From Trichostrongylus colubriformis (lineage: Eukaryota; Nematoda; Chromadorea; Rhabditida; Trichostrongylidae), in NCBI GenBank assembly GCA_963978905.1, contig OZ022261.1, positions 4,713,992-4,777,991 of the forward strand: 64,000 bases of DNA, written 5' to 3'. Both the position numbers and the translations under genes were made by a program. Below are positions 12,801 through 22,737 of this stretch, piece after piece; positions within the stretch are counted from its first letter, which is position 1, and each line of letters begins with the position of its first letter. The notes below the pieces were generated by a model that made no database searches, had not been told where the DNA came from, and saw only the letters and a list, made by a program, of their open reading frames with translations.

Positions 12801-15800
12801 GACCAAAGTTATGGTTAGGATCCAAAATCGCATATACCTACTTGTGACCGCTACTGTATGTGGCGCTGAGCTGTTGTGAAAGTTTTTCTTCCATTTATTG
12901 CCTTACAAAGGATATCTGAGTCCATGATTTTAGCTTACCCCACAATGACTCCCCTATATCGTATAGCCATTAGCCAGTCTGTTAGCTAGCAGTAGCTATC
13001 AGCGTCGGCTCTACACGGCCCTCTCCCAGCGAGTCGAGAGGGATCCCTACCAAGATTCCTCTGCACATGCTTCACCCTGCAGTGAAGGTATGTTTCCCAA
13101 GCAAATGATCCCGTTTTGAAAAAGCTCTACACATGAACGTACTTGGAATGCGACAGTGGACGTCCGAAGCAACGCTCGCCCGGCACATTACGCGCAGGCC
13201 TAGAATTAGCTGATATATGATGATATATGCATTCTGATCAAGTACCGGATTGAAAAATTGCGTCACTGTGCCAAAACTCGAACCTCGCAAGCGGGTGAAA
13301 CGCTGAACAAAAGGAAGAAGAGCAGGAATTTTCGAAAGCGGTACTGAACCGATCAAAATCTCACAAAGATGAGGTAGTCTATAGCCCTCCTGTCGTACTC
13401 CTTGGAATCTCAATGTCAAAGCATAAACATAAACGGGAGTGTTTTCATACCAGTCAGTTTACTTGACCATGCAGCAACTTAGCAACTGTAGAAACAAGAG
13501 TCAACTGGAAGAGCATGGCAGTAGACAGATTATTCGAAAAACTAGGCTAACTCGATGTATTAAAATTGCAAAATCTCCTACTCAAACATGGAGGTCTCAG
13601 GGTTACAAACGGGTCTATGAACCAAACATTTCATAAGGAGGACCAATCCGAAACATCTGAGCAACAGTCATCATCTCATGGTCCAACGCCACCATTTCGC
13701 AAACTTCACAAGCATTTTCTGCTGGTGAATGATTCCCAATCTGATTTGAATGGCTATTGCACCAAGAACAGCACGCATGTGTCCCTCATATTAAGTAAGT
13801 GAGCAACAGTACGTAATGCTACCTCTACGGGCGTTGGCCCCCACCCCTAACGTTCGCCGGGCTTCCACGCGCACGTGGACCACGAAAGCTGGATGAATCT
13901 GGTCCATGTCTCGATACGAACGGAGTATCACTTCAAGGAATAGGCAAACACATGACGCAAGCCACTCACTCTGTCTGCAAACGCCATTCTGTACAGAAGA
14001 TTGCGACGTAAATATGGTTGAAAAACTGGCCGTGTTCCAGCATCTAACGTCGACATTGCTTTATACGTGCGAAGAGACGCTTGAAAACAAATAGCACATT
14101 GATGGCAATGAAAATATTAGTGAACTGAAGATGTAAGGCTCACATAACATCCTGTCACGGAAATCTGATGAAGTCATTCCATTTAAAGCGTGAGCGGTCA
14201 ATTCCTTCTGCAAAAAGCTTACTTCTGCTGATGTTTTTTTTTGCGAAAAGCTCAATATGGATGGGGAACTCACGAGATATTCATCAGAATCACGAACATG
14301 ACTGTTTTCATCGCCATTTGCTTCGCATTTTGCGATTAAACCGGATATGCTGAAACATTCAGGACCTGGTGGTTAAAAGAGCATGGGTACAAGGATAAAA
14401 ATCACCTTGGTTTCGATGCCACTCCATCCTTCGAAAATTTCGTTTTATTCTGGAATGAGGATGTAAGGACACCAGGAAGAATAAGGCTAAATGGCTTCGT
14501 TATCGGATTTGAGTACCCTTTAGTTTTCTTATGTCTTACATAGACGGCATTGTTACAAAGTGTGATTCAGCTCGCTATAAAAATAGTTCGAAATGTTATT
14601 TCCCACATCAAAGGCCTTCCCGCTCTCATATTCCAGCATACAACTAGCCCCATCAAGGCGGAGAACGGATACAGGTCTCTCTAAAAGGGCAAAAGGTAAA
14701 CTAGGTGTGACAATTTCAGAAAAAGCTTCGACGCTAAGGGCCTGGGATGAAACATTAGGTCGATGCGATCGCGAGCTCTTTCACTGCTAGATGCACTTAC
14801 ATCCTTGAAGAATGTTGGTGGAATTTAGAACTGATCAATAATATCACTAAAATCGAAATAAGAGGAGAGAAAGCAGAGAAAAAAGAAAGGATTAGATTGA
14901 TACTTGTGACATTATCGGCAGAAATTGAAATTATTACGAGAACCAGCCGTCGCGAGGCTGCGTCGCAAAGTATGAATGCAATCAAATTGCTACACACAAT
15001 GCCTCCGATCCACGGCAAAAATTACTTCTTCGTTATATACAAGAGTGGAATGTCCTCCCTATCAAAAGAATACAGTTTAATACAATATTAGAAAACGAAA
15101 TAAACCAAAAAACTAGAGAAGACGTGAATTTTTGACTAAACCTAAGAAGAAGGACCACTGAAATAGTTTAGCAATTCCCTACGCAGGCAAAAGCTTCACA
15201 TCACGTTGGAGGTTGCTCGCTACAAAGCCTGTTTTCCTTCTAGGGCAGTGTAGAAGCATTTCATTTTACACAGAGTATTCCAATTGTGGCGCGGAAGCCG
15301 TCGAATTAGTAACTTCTGCCGTGAATGCTTCTAAATGTATTCAGGTGAGGGTGAGGTTATACATTGCGATCGGTTTGCAGTCCTCTTGCAATTCAACTGA
15401 TGATAAGTACCCATCGATCTGCGCACACTCATATGAGCGCTATTTTCCCGGGTTTCTTACCACTCTATAGCCGTGTGCAGTATCGTATCAGCGTTGTGGA
15501 GTAAAACAGCACTCTCAGGTGGGAATTCGCAAGACGATACCTACGATTCTGCGATCCTGGGATCGCAGAATAGTAAGTATCGTCTCGCGCATTCCCACCT
15601 GAGAGTGCTAAACTCAGCCTAAACCCATAACAGGCACCGAGTTACATCGGTCTACACTACTCACCCCATGCGCGTGGCATCAAGACTTTCAGGCCGCCGT
15701 CAGACTGCGATTTTGCGAGGTCGCATCTTCGCACCATACTACAACCTTAAGATTGTATAACGCCGCAACTTCGCGTGCGAAGCCGTGACACCGCAAAATC

Positions 15801-16660
15801 GCAAAGTCTGACGGCGGCCTTACATGGTTCACTGAAGCTACAATGCAGCAACTCCGCATACTAAGCGTGATATCGCACCATCGTTCGCCATCGGCCAGAA
15901 GATATAAGTGGATACAGGGGCAACTGTATCAATACATATAAATCCTCAGCCTAAGCCAATCAAATAAGCCAATAAAGGTGGAGAGATAATAATAGGAAAC
16001 GACTATGGGCTAGTGGGCTGTTTTGACCGGAATATAGAAAGGAAAAAAACTCAAGGGTGGACGAACCACTACTTCACCCTCACGAATCACATAACGGCAT
16101 GAAGTACAAGCCGTTACCTAAGAATAGTTCATCGAAGATCATTACAAAATAAAAAGATGAACGATTCAGGTGAAAAAAGAAAGCTTAAAATTGCCCTGTC
16201 TCAACCTTCACAAAGCTTTTGCTAGGGCAGTAGGTCAATTTTTGGCGAAAAATTACATGTCAAAGGTGTGGCTGATACCCGTATCACAAATAGAGCCGCT
16301 AGTGAGAAATAGCTCATAGGATGAAAGAAAAAAAACAAGCCCTCACCAGACGTGTTATCGTAGAAGCAGGAACATTCCTGGAACCAGGAGATCCGTTATC
16401 CTCGTTGAACTCAGTTATCTTCTTCAACGCCGGGTTTAAAGTGCCAATATTTTGTAAACAGTCTGTGGGTTTTTCAGCGTCTTCGTTCAGCTGTTGACTA
16501 GATAACACGGACTGAGGCTTATTCATCTTTCTTGGCTTATGCCGACCCATTCCTAGATCCCCTGAACGGATATTAACATCAATTAAAGAAGGACGAAAAT
16601 CTTCATTCATTACCGAATGGCTAATTCCGCTGTTATTCACAGAGTTTGAGTGATGTGGAT
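709..16660 (-). CDS. Large multi-exon gene, product unrecognised (3' end beyond window)
   Basis: Exons read on the minus strand: 16347-16660, 14607-14680, 14406-14449, 14274-14349, 14149-14207, 13284-13408, 10967-11154, 10771-10902, 9702-9789, 9459-9615, 8283-8500, 7958-8034, 7747-7780, 7030-7095, 6468-6545, 5685-5746, 5566-5618, 4989-5154, 3938-4191, 3774-3893, 3330-3414, 3049-3115, 2899-2913, 2484-2620, 2332-2413, 2126-2217, 1167-1200, 868-995, 709-815. Nearly all have AG/GT borders, and 24 of 28 junctions keep phase, which chance would not give. The gaps 14681-16346, 9790-10770, 8035-8282 and 7096-7746 break phase and probably hide further exons. About 1,040 codons are seen. I see no signal peptide or membrane segment; the sequence looks like a large soluble protein with a Ser/Asp-rich linker and one Cys-rich stretch. 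I recognise no domain, so no function is given. Weak donors are used at 5685 and 14149, and weak acceptors at 3115, 13408 and 16660. Confidence 0.75.
868..2620 (-). CDS. C-terminal-ward exons of the minus-strand gene
   Basis: Exons 2484-2620 (HENWHRLHIDVFLNPNFDDV, GDPMYIWT), 2332-2413 (LRSKLRMDLTIFCDSLKSVG), 2126-2217 (VVGFIGASDCLVMRATCLHL), 1167-1200 (34 nt, AFLISLISPMA) and 868-995 (RYRQRSHFIYQLNTQTQRG) join in phase throughout. A longer reading of the 1200 exon to 1081 is also open with a good donor, but only the 34-nt form fits both neighbours. I recognise no family. Confidence 0.7.
1437..1700 (+). repeat. Dispersed repeat, diverged copy
   Basis: The block carries CGCCGGCA..., then TAAGCCGCGCTTTTTTCCATGCGAG and CGCCACAAATCACCTCTTCT. 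The same order of words occurs at 17,930-18,125 and 22,155-22,345, so this is an interspersed repeat lying in an intron. An apparent 186-codon open frame on the minus strand over it is therefore not taken as a gene. Confidence 0.7.
2899..2913 (-). CDS. 15-nt microexon of the minus-strand gene
   Basis: A 15-nt exon (FNFRI) sits between a TTCCAG acceptor and a GTAAGTG donor. It joins in phase 0 to both neighbours (3049-3115 and 2484-2620). Skipping it would remove five residues without changing the frame. Confidence 0.55.
3049..4191 (-). CDS. Core exons of the minus-strand gene
   Basis: Exons 3938-4191 (84 codons), 3774-3893, 3330-3414 and 3049-3115 run in one frame. Readable parts: KTSEFLETLSKYIAMYLPRN, VELKRTIDPYLGTFRSGEDG, GRMNLVIVQNWLRLEIPPL and a Ser/Gly linker GLADSGGSVSNREVYNLRE. 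Exons 3774-3893 and 3330-3414 are each open in a second frame as well; the chosen frames are the ones that join across introns. Confidence 0.7.
4989..5746 (-). CDS. Acidic Ser-rich linker plus Cys-rich exon of the minus-strand gene
   Basis: Exons 5685-5746 and 5566-5618 encode an acidic, Ser-rich stretch (GSLYDDDSDCSLSERG, SSDGVEGDDELSATS), followed by 4989-5154, which has six cysteines (CSCKVQSNC, DNCNVAFIEC, then LGC). The Cys pattern matches no zinc-binding motif I know. All three junctions, including that into 3938-4191, are in phase. The 5685 donor (GTCTGA) is weak; an alternative end at 5666 (GTGGCA) breaks phase. Confidence 0.65.
6468..8034 (-). CDS. Small exons of the minus-strand gene (66-78 and 34 nt)
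   Basis: Exons 7958-8034 (HALRHLPSRIVRSDNTSRDH) and 7747-7780 (FDWRVLLRASQ) join in phase 0. Exons 7030-7095 (LFKNEGAWNGGGFV) and 6468-6545 (LSNDICSPMIVSELEYWSK) also join in phase 0. Between 7095 and 7747 a further exon is needed; a candidate following an AAG acceptor near 7409 has the right phase but a weak donor. At 6538-6545 two acceptors lie 8 nt apart; only the upstream one keeps phase. Confidence 0.65.
8283..9789 (-). CDS. Three phase-matched exons of the minus-strand gene: beta-rich segment
   Basis: Exons 9702-9789, 9459-9615 and 8283-8500 form one frame of 154 codons. The middle exon has an alternating hydrophobic pattern typical of beta strands (FTVPVNVPMPPVSIDV, YDTQLRVYVVVRVDVTNN), reminiscent of arrestin-like or other beta-sandwich folds, but I cannot assign a family. 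The third exon follows CCTTCAG, ends at GTAAGG and reads KPQGIERAETNAGVILGLIW. The introns contain a mariner-type MITE (8830-9045). Confidence 0.75.
8830..9045. mobile_element. Mariner-type MITE with TA target duplication
   Basis: The ends are near-perfect inverted repeats starting TTAGGTTGTCCCGAAAGTTC and are flanked by TA (8828-8829, 9046-9047). The ITR has the form used by mariner transposons of nematodes and insects. At 216 bp with no transposase it is non-autonomous. The two arms pair for about 70 bp, including TTATTTCTTTACAACATAAA and its complement. It lies in an intron of the minus-strand gene. Confidence 0.85.
10771..11154 (-). CDS. Two exons of the minus-strand gene separated by a 64-nt intron
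   Basis: Exon 10967-11154 follows a clear TTTTGCAG acceptor and reads LPSKTVFYVQAVPSF, then an acidic/Pro/Trp stretch and a basic helix-like part. Exon 10771-10902 follows ATTTAG and reads RERVDIRNFRFSIGTLAMF and GDSQVLYRSLAYRRFLKSHG. The intron between them starts with GTGGGG; a second acceptor (TTTCAG) lies inside it but would break the frame. Both exons are in phase 0 at the junction. Confidence 0.7.
11155..13283. other. Long intron of the minus-strand gene
   Basis: This is the intron between the phase-matched exons 13284-13408 and 10967-11154. It holds A/T-rich unique sequence; open frames such as 12126-12434 have no splice-bounded coding character. I see no repeat family in it. Confidence 0.5.
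13284..14680 (-). CDS. Five consecutive phase-matched exons of the minus-strand gene
   Basis: Exons 14607-14680, 14406-14449, 14274-14349, 14149-14207 and 13284-13408 join in one frame. Readable stretches include VLRLDGASCMLEYESGKAFD, NKTKFSKDGVASKP, ANGDENSHVRDSDEYL, ELTAHALNGMTSSDF and GYRLPHLCEILIGSVPLSK. The last exon leaves one base, which pairs with the two leading bases of the exon at 11154 across a 2.1 kb intron. The 14149 donor (GTTATG) and 13408 acceptor (TTGAG) are non-consensus. The block looks globular, with no family I can name. Confidence 0.7.
15508..15609. mobile_element. 102-bp palindromic element
   Basis: The arms AGCACTCTCAGGTGGGAATT and complement close on a centre GCGATCCTGGGATCGC. 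Nearly all bases pair with few mismatches. It is probably a small MITE; I saw no second copy in the window. Confidence 0.7.
15691..15820. mobile_element. MITE, GGCCGCCGTCAGACT family
   Basis: Inverted ends AGGCCGCCGTCAGACT... and ...AGTCTGACGGCGGCCT enclose arms rich in GCGATTTTGCG. Related copies lie at 33559-33692, 34780-34945 and, interrupted, at 30750-31062. Confidence 0.8.
16347..16660 (-). CDS. Most 5' exon seen of the unrecognised minus-strand gene
   Basis: The open frame of 104 codons is hydrophilic, rich in Asn, Ser, Pro and Lys (motifs SVMNEDFRPSLIDVN and GMGRHKPRKMNKPQS), and ends at a good donor (CTG then GTGAGG). It looks like a disordered N-terminal region. The frame has a TGA just upstream, so the exon either begins at a TTTTGAG acceptor near 16660 or starts translation at the ATG at 16610. 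The next exon found (14680) does not match its phase, so at least one exon is missing between them. Confidence 0.6.
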
Positions 16661-17616
16661 CTCAAAAGTCTGAAAAATACATGAACTAATTGCAAAAAAT
16701 GTACCAAACTATGCATGAGGAATGGAACATTACCATAAGGATCTTTGCACCGTTTGGAGCACATCCCCAGTCCCTGAAAGATTGTCTAGATCGAAAGATT
16801 CTAAATTTACAAGCAAAATATATCCATTCAACGTGCGTGCAGTTGCGTCGCGGTTGCTGGTGCGGGCACGTTTCCATTGCTAACGTCACAATTCTATCGC
16901 TTGAAAAATGCGTTGTGCAAAGAGGGAGTGATTGCATGAGTAAATCAAAGAACTCTCTGGAGCTAAAATAGTTTATTATGATTTCTATTAACATCTCCCA
17001 TGACGATCCCACAAAATTATGGTATACAGTAGCACTCAAAAGTCTTCGGTGAAATGGTCTTTCACTTGGGTTATTCACTTGTACCTTTTTTGCGACTAGA
17101 CCGATCTGAGAGAAATTTTAGTATGTTGTACTCGGATGCAATTTTTTGTTTTTGGAGTGCCATCGCTATGCCGTCCCGCTGTGCCGCTGGCATCAAAAGT
17201 CGTGGCCTTTCTACAAAATATTACTGTTCTCTGAGGCTTGCTCGTTTTGTTTTTGTAAAGAAAGCCGTTTTTCTTGACCAAGCCTTTTACTTTTTCGTTG
17301 GTCTTGTAGTAAATTCTTGTAAAAAACCATGAAAAGTGTCAAGCGGCGCTCAAGTAGAAGGAAATGTTGGCAATGGGTTCAGGCATCAAATATTAAAATT
17401 TTGTTAAATTTGGTTAAGTAGAAAAAAGTCATGACAAAAAAGTTTTGGCCGAAGACTTTTGAGCGCTACCGCGGATGTGACATGAGCAGTGCCCAAGAGG
17501 GATGGAAAATCAGAAGAACATCGAAGCATGAGCTCCTTCCATAGTAGGCTGCTGCTAAGCACCTGGCTTTTTTTTAATATTCTCCACCGCGCCCACACCT
17601 AGGGTCATTTTTTCTT

Positions 17617-17674
17617 GTCCTGGTGATAGTGGTAAATTACCACCTGTCCTGGTGATAGTGGTAAATTACCACTG
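17617..17674 (+). repeat. Short tandem repeat
   Basis: The unit GTCCTGGTGATAGTGGTAAA plus TTACCACC is repeated twice head to tail. Each unit also contains the small inverted pair GTGGTAA/TTACCAC. Confidence 0.85.
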
Positions 17675-17899
17675 GTAACTGGTGACCGTTTAATACCAAA
17701 GTATAGCACGAATGGGATCGGGATTGTTGCCAAATATGTCAACAACGGCGTCAATGGATTTACGAATCAGAAAATTGGGGACAGAAAAAAAGAACGTGTA
17801 ATATCACATAGTTAAAAAATATTGATGACACTGCTATTAGAGTGTTCTTCGTAGTCTTGAATGATTGGGATTGATAGTGAAAATTCGTACGTAGAAACC

Positions 17900-18145
17900 C
17901 AAATACTCCCCCCCCCCCCCCCCTCTCGCACCCCACTTCGCCGGCAACTCGCCCTCCAGCAGGACTGCAAGACGACAGGCCGTGCTGCGGGGTCGTGATA
18001 AGACCCCAAGCCGCGCTTTTTCAGTGCCTCTTTCGCTACACATCATCTCTTCAGAAGTGGAATGCTTCTCTTCAGAGAACATGCATTCCAAGTTCTCACT
18101 TTCTCCTTACCCCTTCCGGTGCCTTTAGGGATAGAGTAGGAATCT
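17900..18145 (+). repeat. Dispersed repeat, second copy
   Basis: It contains CGCCGGCAACTCGCCCTCCA, CAGGACTGCA, CCAAGCCGCGCTTTTTCA and CATCATCTCTTCAGAAGT, matching the copy at 22,155-22,350 closely and that at 1437-1700 more loosely. It ends in CCCTTCCGGTGCCTTTAG, the same 3' end as the TTAAAG-type elements at 28-29 kb. Confidence 0.75.
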
Positions 18146-19576
18146 ATGTGGCACACGTATATGTAAGTACCAGAACTGAGTATAAGAAATTGAGCAAATG
18201 AGCAGCTCCAAGGGCATTCGAGAATATCTTGGGATTCGTGACAGAGAGCAACGGTTTTGTGTTCTTCGCAAAAGCCGTGAGGAAATGGTATCATTTGTAC
18301 TGTATCCCAAAGGAAACACCACCCCTCCCCCTCTTTTATTAGACCGAACTTTGTGGTTGCAGTTCAGATGCTCGAACAATTGCTTTTGAACCCATCCACT
18401 GGTAACTTTAGGAACAACCTAACAGCAAGCAAAACTTTTTATCACCACTTTATAGGGGGCTCTGCATACAATGATTCGATTCCATTATACTTTTCGTATT
18501 ATTTTCTTTACTTTTACTAAGTGGTGAGAAAGTTTTAGGACACGGACTGAAATGAATTGTATTCATTTAGGACAAGGCGTTTTGCCTCTTTTGTCGCCAC
18601 CAGGCTCTAGATCCTTCTCGAAAAATCTTCCGAAAGTATTATATCATGCCATAAGTAGGCTACCGCAATGACACTAGAGAACCCTGTGGCTCGCGCAGTC
18701 AGCAGCGGTGTTTATCGGCTGCTCTAGTTCTACAGAAGTTGTGCTGACTCTTCGAGGTAGCCGAATAACTTAGCTTACCATGGGATTTAATTTTCATGTC
18801 CGCCTATCGACCAAGTTCAGTGGGTGTGGGAATGTGTCTTGGCAATGCTCTGTGCCTGTCCATGTGTGGTCTTCTTGAAACTTGATCAATCGGTGTGACC
18901 TACGGGAAAAGTGGGCGAATGTGGCTCGACGACTACTACTTATGGTGAGATTTAAGGTCAAGGGAGGTGGTTCATACTGGTTGCACTTCTTATTCTAAAG
19001 TTCCCGGATCGGAATCAAATGTAGTATTCTTTAATGGAGCTTATTATTAAAGATTGTGAGACTTCATTGGAGATCGCTATACACGGCAATCATTCAGTCG
19101 ATGGCGCCGAAAAAAAACGGATTTCGCGTTTGGCGAGGGGTCGGCAAAAAAACAAATGGAAATTTGATTAATTTTTTTCGAACGTAGATAGCCTATACCG
19201 ATTCCTTGTATGATTGACTTTTTTGAAACTTGTACATAGAGATTCGATGGCAATTTGAGCTGCACACCCAAGGAATGTTTATTTTGAGGCCTTTCCATGC
19301 ATTTTTGTATTTTTCACCCAAGTCGCATCAAACTGATCCTGATAACTGCAGTACGGTCTTTCTTCCCTTATCCGTTTGTTTTCGTTGGCTGGGTAGCGAG
19401 GATGAAGCCGTCCTTTCACCAGAGAAATGTGTTTGGTTTCCATATGACACCGTTTATTGCAGAATATACGAAGCCTTAAGAATGCTGATATGGTGGTTCC
19501 CCTTTCTATCCATTCCATCACTCCAGCGCAACATAATGGTACATTAGTACTTTCCCACATTGTTGATGTGCATTGT

Positions 19577-19753
19577 TAAGGCCGCGTTCATAGTTTGCGG
19601 TGTTGGCTGCAGGGCGTGGCTGCGTGTCTCCGTCTGTGCCACCTGTCGTCTGTCGTTGCCTGCTTCCCTGCGTCGTCTCTGCACCTCCCCGTGCCACTTT
19701 ACCTCGTTGCCTGGAATGCAGTTACGCCCTGACGGCGCAAAGCATGAACGCGG
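19577..19753. mobile_element. MITE, TA-AGGCCGCGTTCATA family
   Basis: It begins TTAAGGCCGCGTTCATAGTTTGCGG and ends CAAAGCATGAACGCGG. The interior (GCGTGTCTCCGTCTGTG..., GTTGCCTG...) matches elements at 23885-24036 and 30802-30977, in either orientation. Confidence 0.75.
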
Positions 19754-20210
19754 TTTGACGTTGCAGAAGTGGTTTTTGAAAAAAGTCTTCCAGAAATATT
19801 GCATGGCGCCTTTTGGCAGGCAGCTCTTCCATTGCTCTTTTCCACCAGTCGTGAGCTACGGTGCATGCTCGAAGGCGTGTGACATGATCAGCTGCGATCG
19901 ATATCGATCCTGAGAAACTGCGTTAAAATGTAGTGAAGATGCATTCAAAATAAAGACTGCTCCTAATACAAACCACCATTCTTGATCGCTAATCCGCACA
20001 AATCATTATCGATCCTTTTCTTCCAAGCTTTTATTGCTTATTAATTTTATAAATAACTGATAGAAAGCAGTACCTGGTAAGTGGCATTATGCGTGATACT
20101 AGCCACAGACACACACATATCGCTCTAAGCATTGAAAAGCTGCGTGAGCACATAGGGCGAGAGCAACCGATTTTTCTGTAAGGTACTAAGGCAGTCTCTC
20201 ACACATGATA

Positions 20211-21235
20211 TTGGGTTGAGGAAAAAGTTCCTGCGGTTTTTTTGAACCCCGTTTTTCACATTGTTTCCTTCATCTTTCGACAAAGTCTATACATGTTTTC
20301 GATAGAGCCTTTTTTGCTCTACAAGATGATACCACTCTTCTTATGTACCCTCTCATATTTTAGCATGTAGAAATGACTTTCCACCTCAATTCGAAATTTC
20401 GTAGTGAAAATAATTTTTTTGGCTGAATGTTTTGCATCATTCGGTAGAGCTCTTTTCGCTCTACGAGTTGGTGCTTACGTTTTTTGTTCGCATTAATTTT
20501 CTCATTTTTTAGATCATTTAAAAATCAACGAAATCGAGCATTTTCGTCACATGGTGCCAAAAATGCTCGATTTCGTCAACTTTTAAATGATCTAAAAAAT
20601 AGCAAAAATTATTTCGAACAAAAACCGTAAACACTTTCTTGTAGAGCGAAAAGAGCTCTATCGAGTGATACAGGACATTTTGTCAAAAAATTTATTTTCA
20701 TCACGCAATTTTGAGTTGAAAAAAGGGTGGAAACTCATTCCTACATGCTAAAATTTGAGAGGATACAAAAGAAGAGAGGTATCATCTTGCAGAGCAAAAA
20801 AAGCTCTATCGAATGCATGTATTAACATCCTCTCCAATCTCGAGGGTAGGCGAGGAAGAGGCGATAACGAAAGTGCTTACTTTTGCGAGTACTGCCTTTG
20901 TGAGTCTTAAAAACAGCAAAAAGTTGAGCATTTAAATAATAAATAGTACCATTCTGTAGAGCTGAATAGGCTCTATCGAAACATATGCACATACATTTTT
21001 GATCTGATGGCAGACGAGAAAGATGAGGTGCGCAAGTGCCAATTTTTTCCCTTCAGTTTACTTCATATCAACCCTTATAAATACTGGGTAGTCGAAGGAA
21101 TCGAAAAACAGATAGTAGCATTTTGTAGAGCAAAAAAAGTTCTATCGAAAACTCATATAAGCTTTGTTGATAGGTGAAGGGAACAATGTGAAAAAGGGGT
21201 TGAAAAAAACCGCGAGAACTTATTCGTCAACCCAA
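20211..21235. mobile_element. 1.0-kb foldback (palindromic) element, copy A
   Basis: The termini are inverted (TTGGGTTGAGGAAAAAGTTC and complement) and flanked by TA (20209-20210, 21236-21237). The whole element folds back on itself around a centre near 20,550. Each arm carries repeated short stems of the form GATAGAGC...GCTCTAC spaced by 100-200 bp. There is no transposase frame. Copy B lies at 48401-49774. TA target and terminal sequence suggest a Tc1/mariner-type non-autonomous element. Confidence 0.85.
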
Positions 21236-21318
21236 TAGTTGGAGATGTACTGATACAATTTGAGCGTAGGGTATATGTGGCAGGACTTCTGATCTTCAAG
21301 ACACTAATCAATTTACAG

Positions 21319-21477
21319 GTTTACAGGATAAGAGTGGAATCCTTCAACGTGGCTTTTGCTCAACTTCGTTCCTTGCTGCCCACGTTGCCAGTGGAAAAAA
21401 AGCTGTCAAAAATAGAAATCCTTCGACTATCTATTTCTTACATTAGTTTTCATGGTGAATTGCTATCTTGTGAATAA
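21319..21477 (+). CDS. hlh-15: bHLH transcription factor exon, HEN/NHLH family
   Basis: The exon encodes [40 protein letters not shown], then a short tail to a stop at 21475. This is helix 1, loop and helix 2 of the HEN1/NHLH subfamily, whose C. elegans member is hlh-15; the [10 protein letters not shown] stretch is characteristic. The preceding basic region must come from an upstream exon that I did not find. Two acceptors lie 8 nt apart (21318, 21326); the second leaves G to complete an Arg codon and fits the family best. The stop codon overlaps an AATAAA (21473-21478). A possible donor inside helix 2's end (21455, GTGAAT) could lead to another C-terminus. The foldback element ends 83 bp (acceptor 1) or 91 bp (acceptor 2) upstream. 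Confidence 0.75.
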   Translation, partial: VYRIRVESFNVAFAQLRSLLPTLPVEKKLSKIEILRLSISYISFHGELLSCE

Positions 21478-22079
21478 ATCATTTTTATGTAAGTATCGTG
21501 CATCGTGTTGCGCACGTCGAATAATAATACAGTAACCTGGAGACATACATATGCAACACCGCATAAGGGTTCTAAGGAGAAAAGTGCAAGGAGCTAACAA
21601 AATCATGAATGAAATATTTTATCAAAAAATGAACAGATGATACCGAAAACGCTTTCGTTGTTGCGTATGTGCTAGAAATCGAAACTGAAAAAATGTTTTC
21701 AGAAAGCAACTAACATGAGTCCATTCTGTAGTTCTATGTTGAACCCAATACATCACTATCTGACCACCTCATCATCTAAATAAAGAAATTATGCATATAT
21801 TCAAAAAGAGGGAACTACCCTCGAAAGTAAGAGTTCCGAAAATCCGCTGAACGAAAACTAAGCTTTTTGTGATGTCAATATGGGCCCCGCCAGAGGAGGG
21901 TATGGGAGCTGGGAAGACATATTTTCCGTTAATGAATTTCTTGTCCAGAAGAGATGCCCTGTTGTGAAATCCCCTCTGAAAAACGCGCTTTCGGGTCTTT
22001 ATTGCTATTTGTGTTGTGTTGCCAGTTACGCTTCCGCATCCGCTGGGCGAGTCACTGCGAGGGCGGGGTGATGTTCGAG

Positions 22080-22350
22080 GTGCGTGACTAAGCCCCTCGC
22101 CAATTGCCGCATCCCCCTCCCCCCACCTCCCCCCGCCCTCTCGCGCCCTCGCGCCCCGCTTCGCCGGCAACTCGCCCTCCAGCAGGACTGCAGGATGACA
22201 GACTGGCCGTGCTGCGGGTTCGTTAAGACCCCAAGCCGCGCTTTTTCAATGCGAGCGTCGCCACACATCACTTCTTCTGAAGTAGAATATGTATTTGTTT
22301 TCAGAGAATATGTATTTACAGTTCGCAGTTTTCCCTTATCACTTCCGGTG
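22080..22350 (+). repeat. Dispersed repeat, third copy
   Basis: C/T-rich 5' part, then CGCCGGCAACTCGCCCTCCA, CCCCAAGCCGCGCTTTTTCA and CGCCACACATCACTTCTTCT, ending CACTTCCGGTGCCTTTTAG. It matches the copy at 17,900-18,145 almost word for word. Open frames on both strands here come from the low-complexity C/T tract. Confidence 0.8.
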
Positions 22351-22737
22351 CCTTTTAGTGCTTGTGCGTTGGTTTCCTTTTTATCTGAAATTGATACCCA
22401 GCAGCAAAGGTCGAATTTTGGTTTCTGTCGGTAGTATAGCAAATGCTATCAAATTCGTTGTGCTATTCGCCTTGGCGGTATAGCGCTGCGCTTACACGTA
22501 GCTGCTACGCGTGGTGTAGGGCGAGGCATACAACAAGTGAATGGATAAAAGATACATCCCTCAAAATCACGATTCGTCCTCTAAAGCCCTTGTGAACAAT
22601 TCGCCTGTGTTTATAAATTAGCACAAGAAAATGTTTTTGTACCGATATTGAACCGCTGCAGTTCGAGGGATGTCAGTTAACAGTGAATGTGCACAGGGAT
22701 ATGAGAGGCAGTTTTAATTGAATATGTTGAAGATATC

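Larger units (their letters stand above)
14681..16346. other. Intron region of the minus-strand gene with two palindromic MITEs
   Basis: Apart from the inverted-repeat elements at 15508-15609 and 15691-15820, nothing coding was identified. At least one small exon is expected here from the phase break. A possible exon near 14,804-14,850 ends at a good GTAAG donor but gives a stop when joined. Confidence 0.4.
16661..19576. other. Non-coding stretch, repeats
   Basis: The stretch holds a 25-bp tandem repeat at 17617-17674, a dispersed repeat at 17,900-18,145 with a poly-C tract at 17,911-17,923, and a mariner-like ITR remnant near 18,395-18,413 (TTTAGGAACAACCTAA). I found no convincing coding exon. 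Confidence 0.5.
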
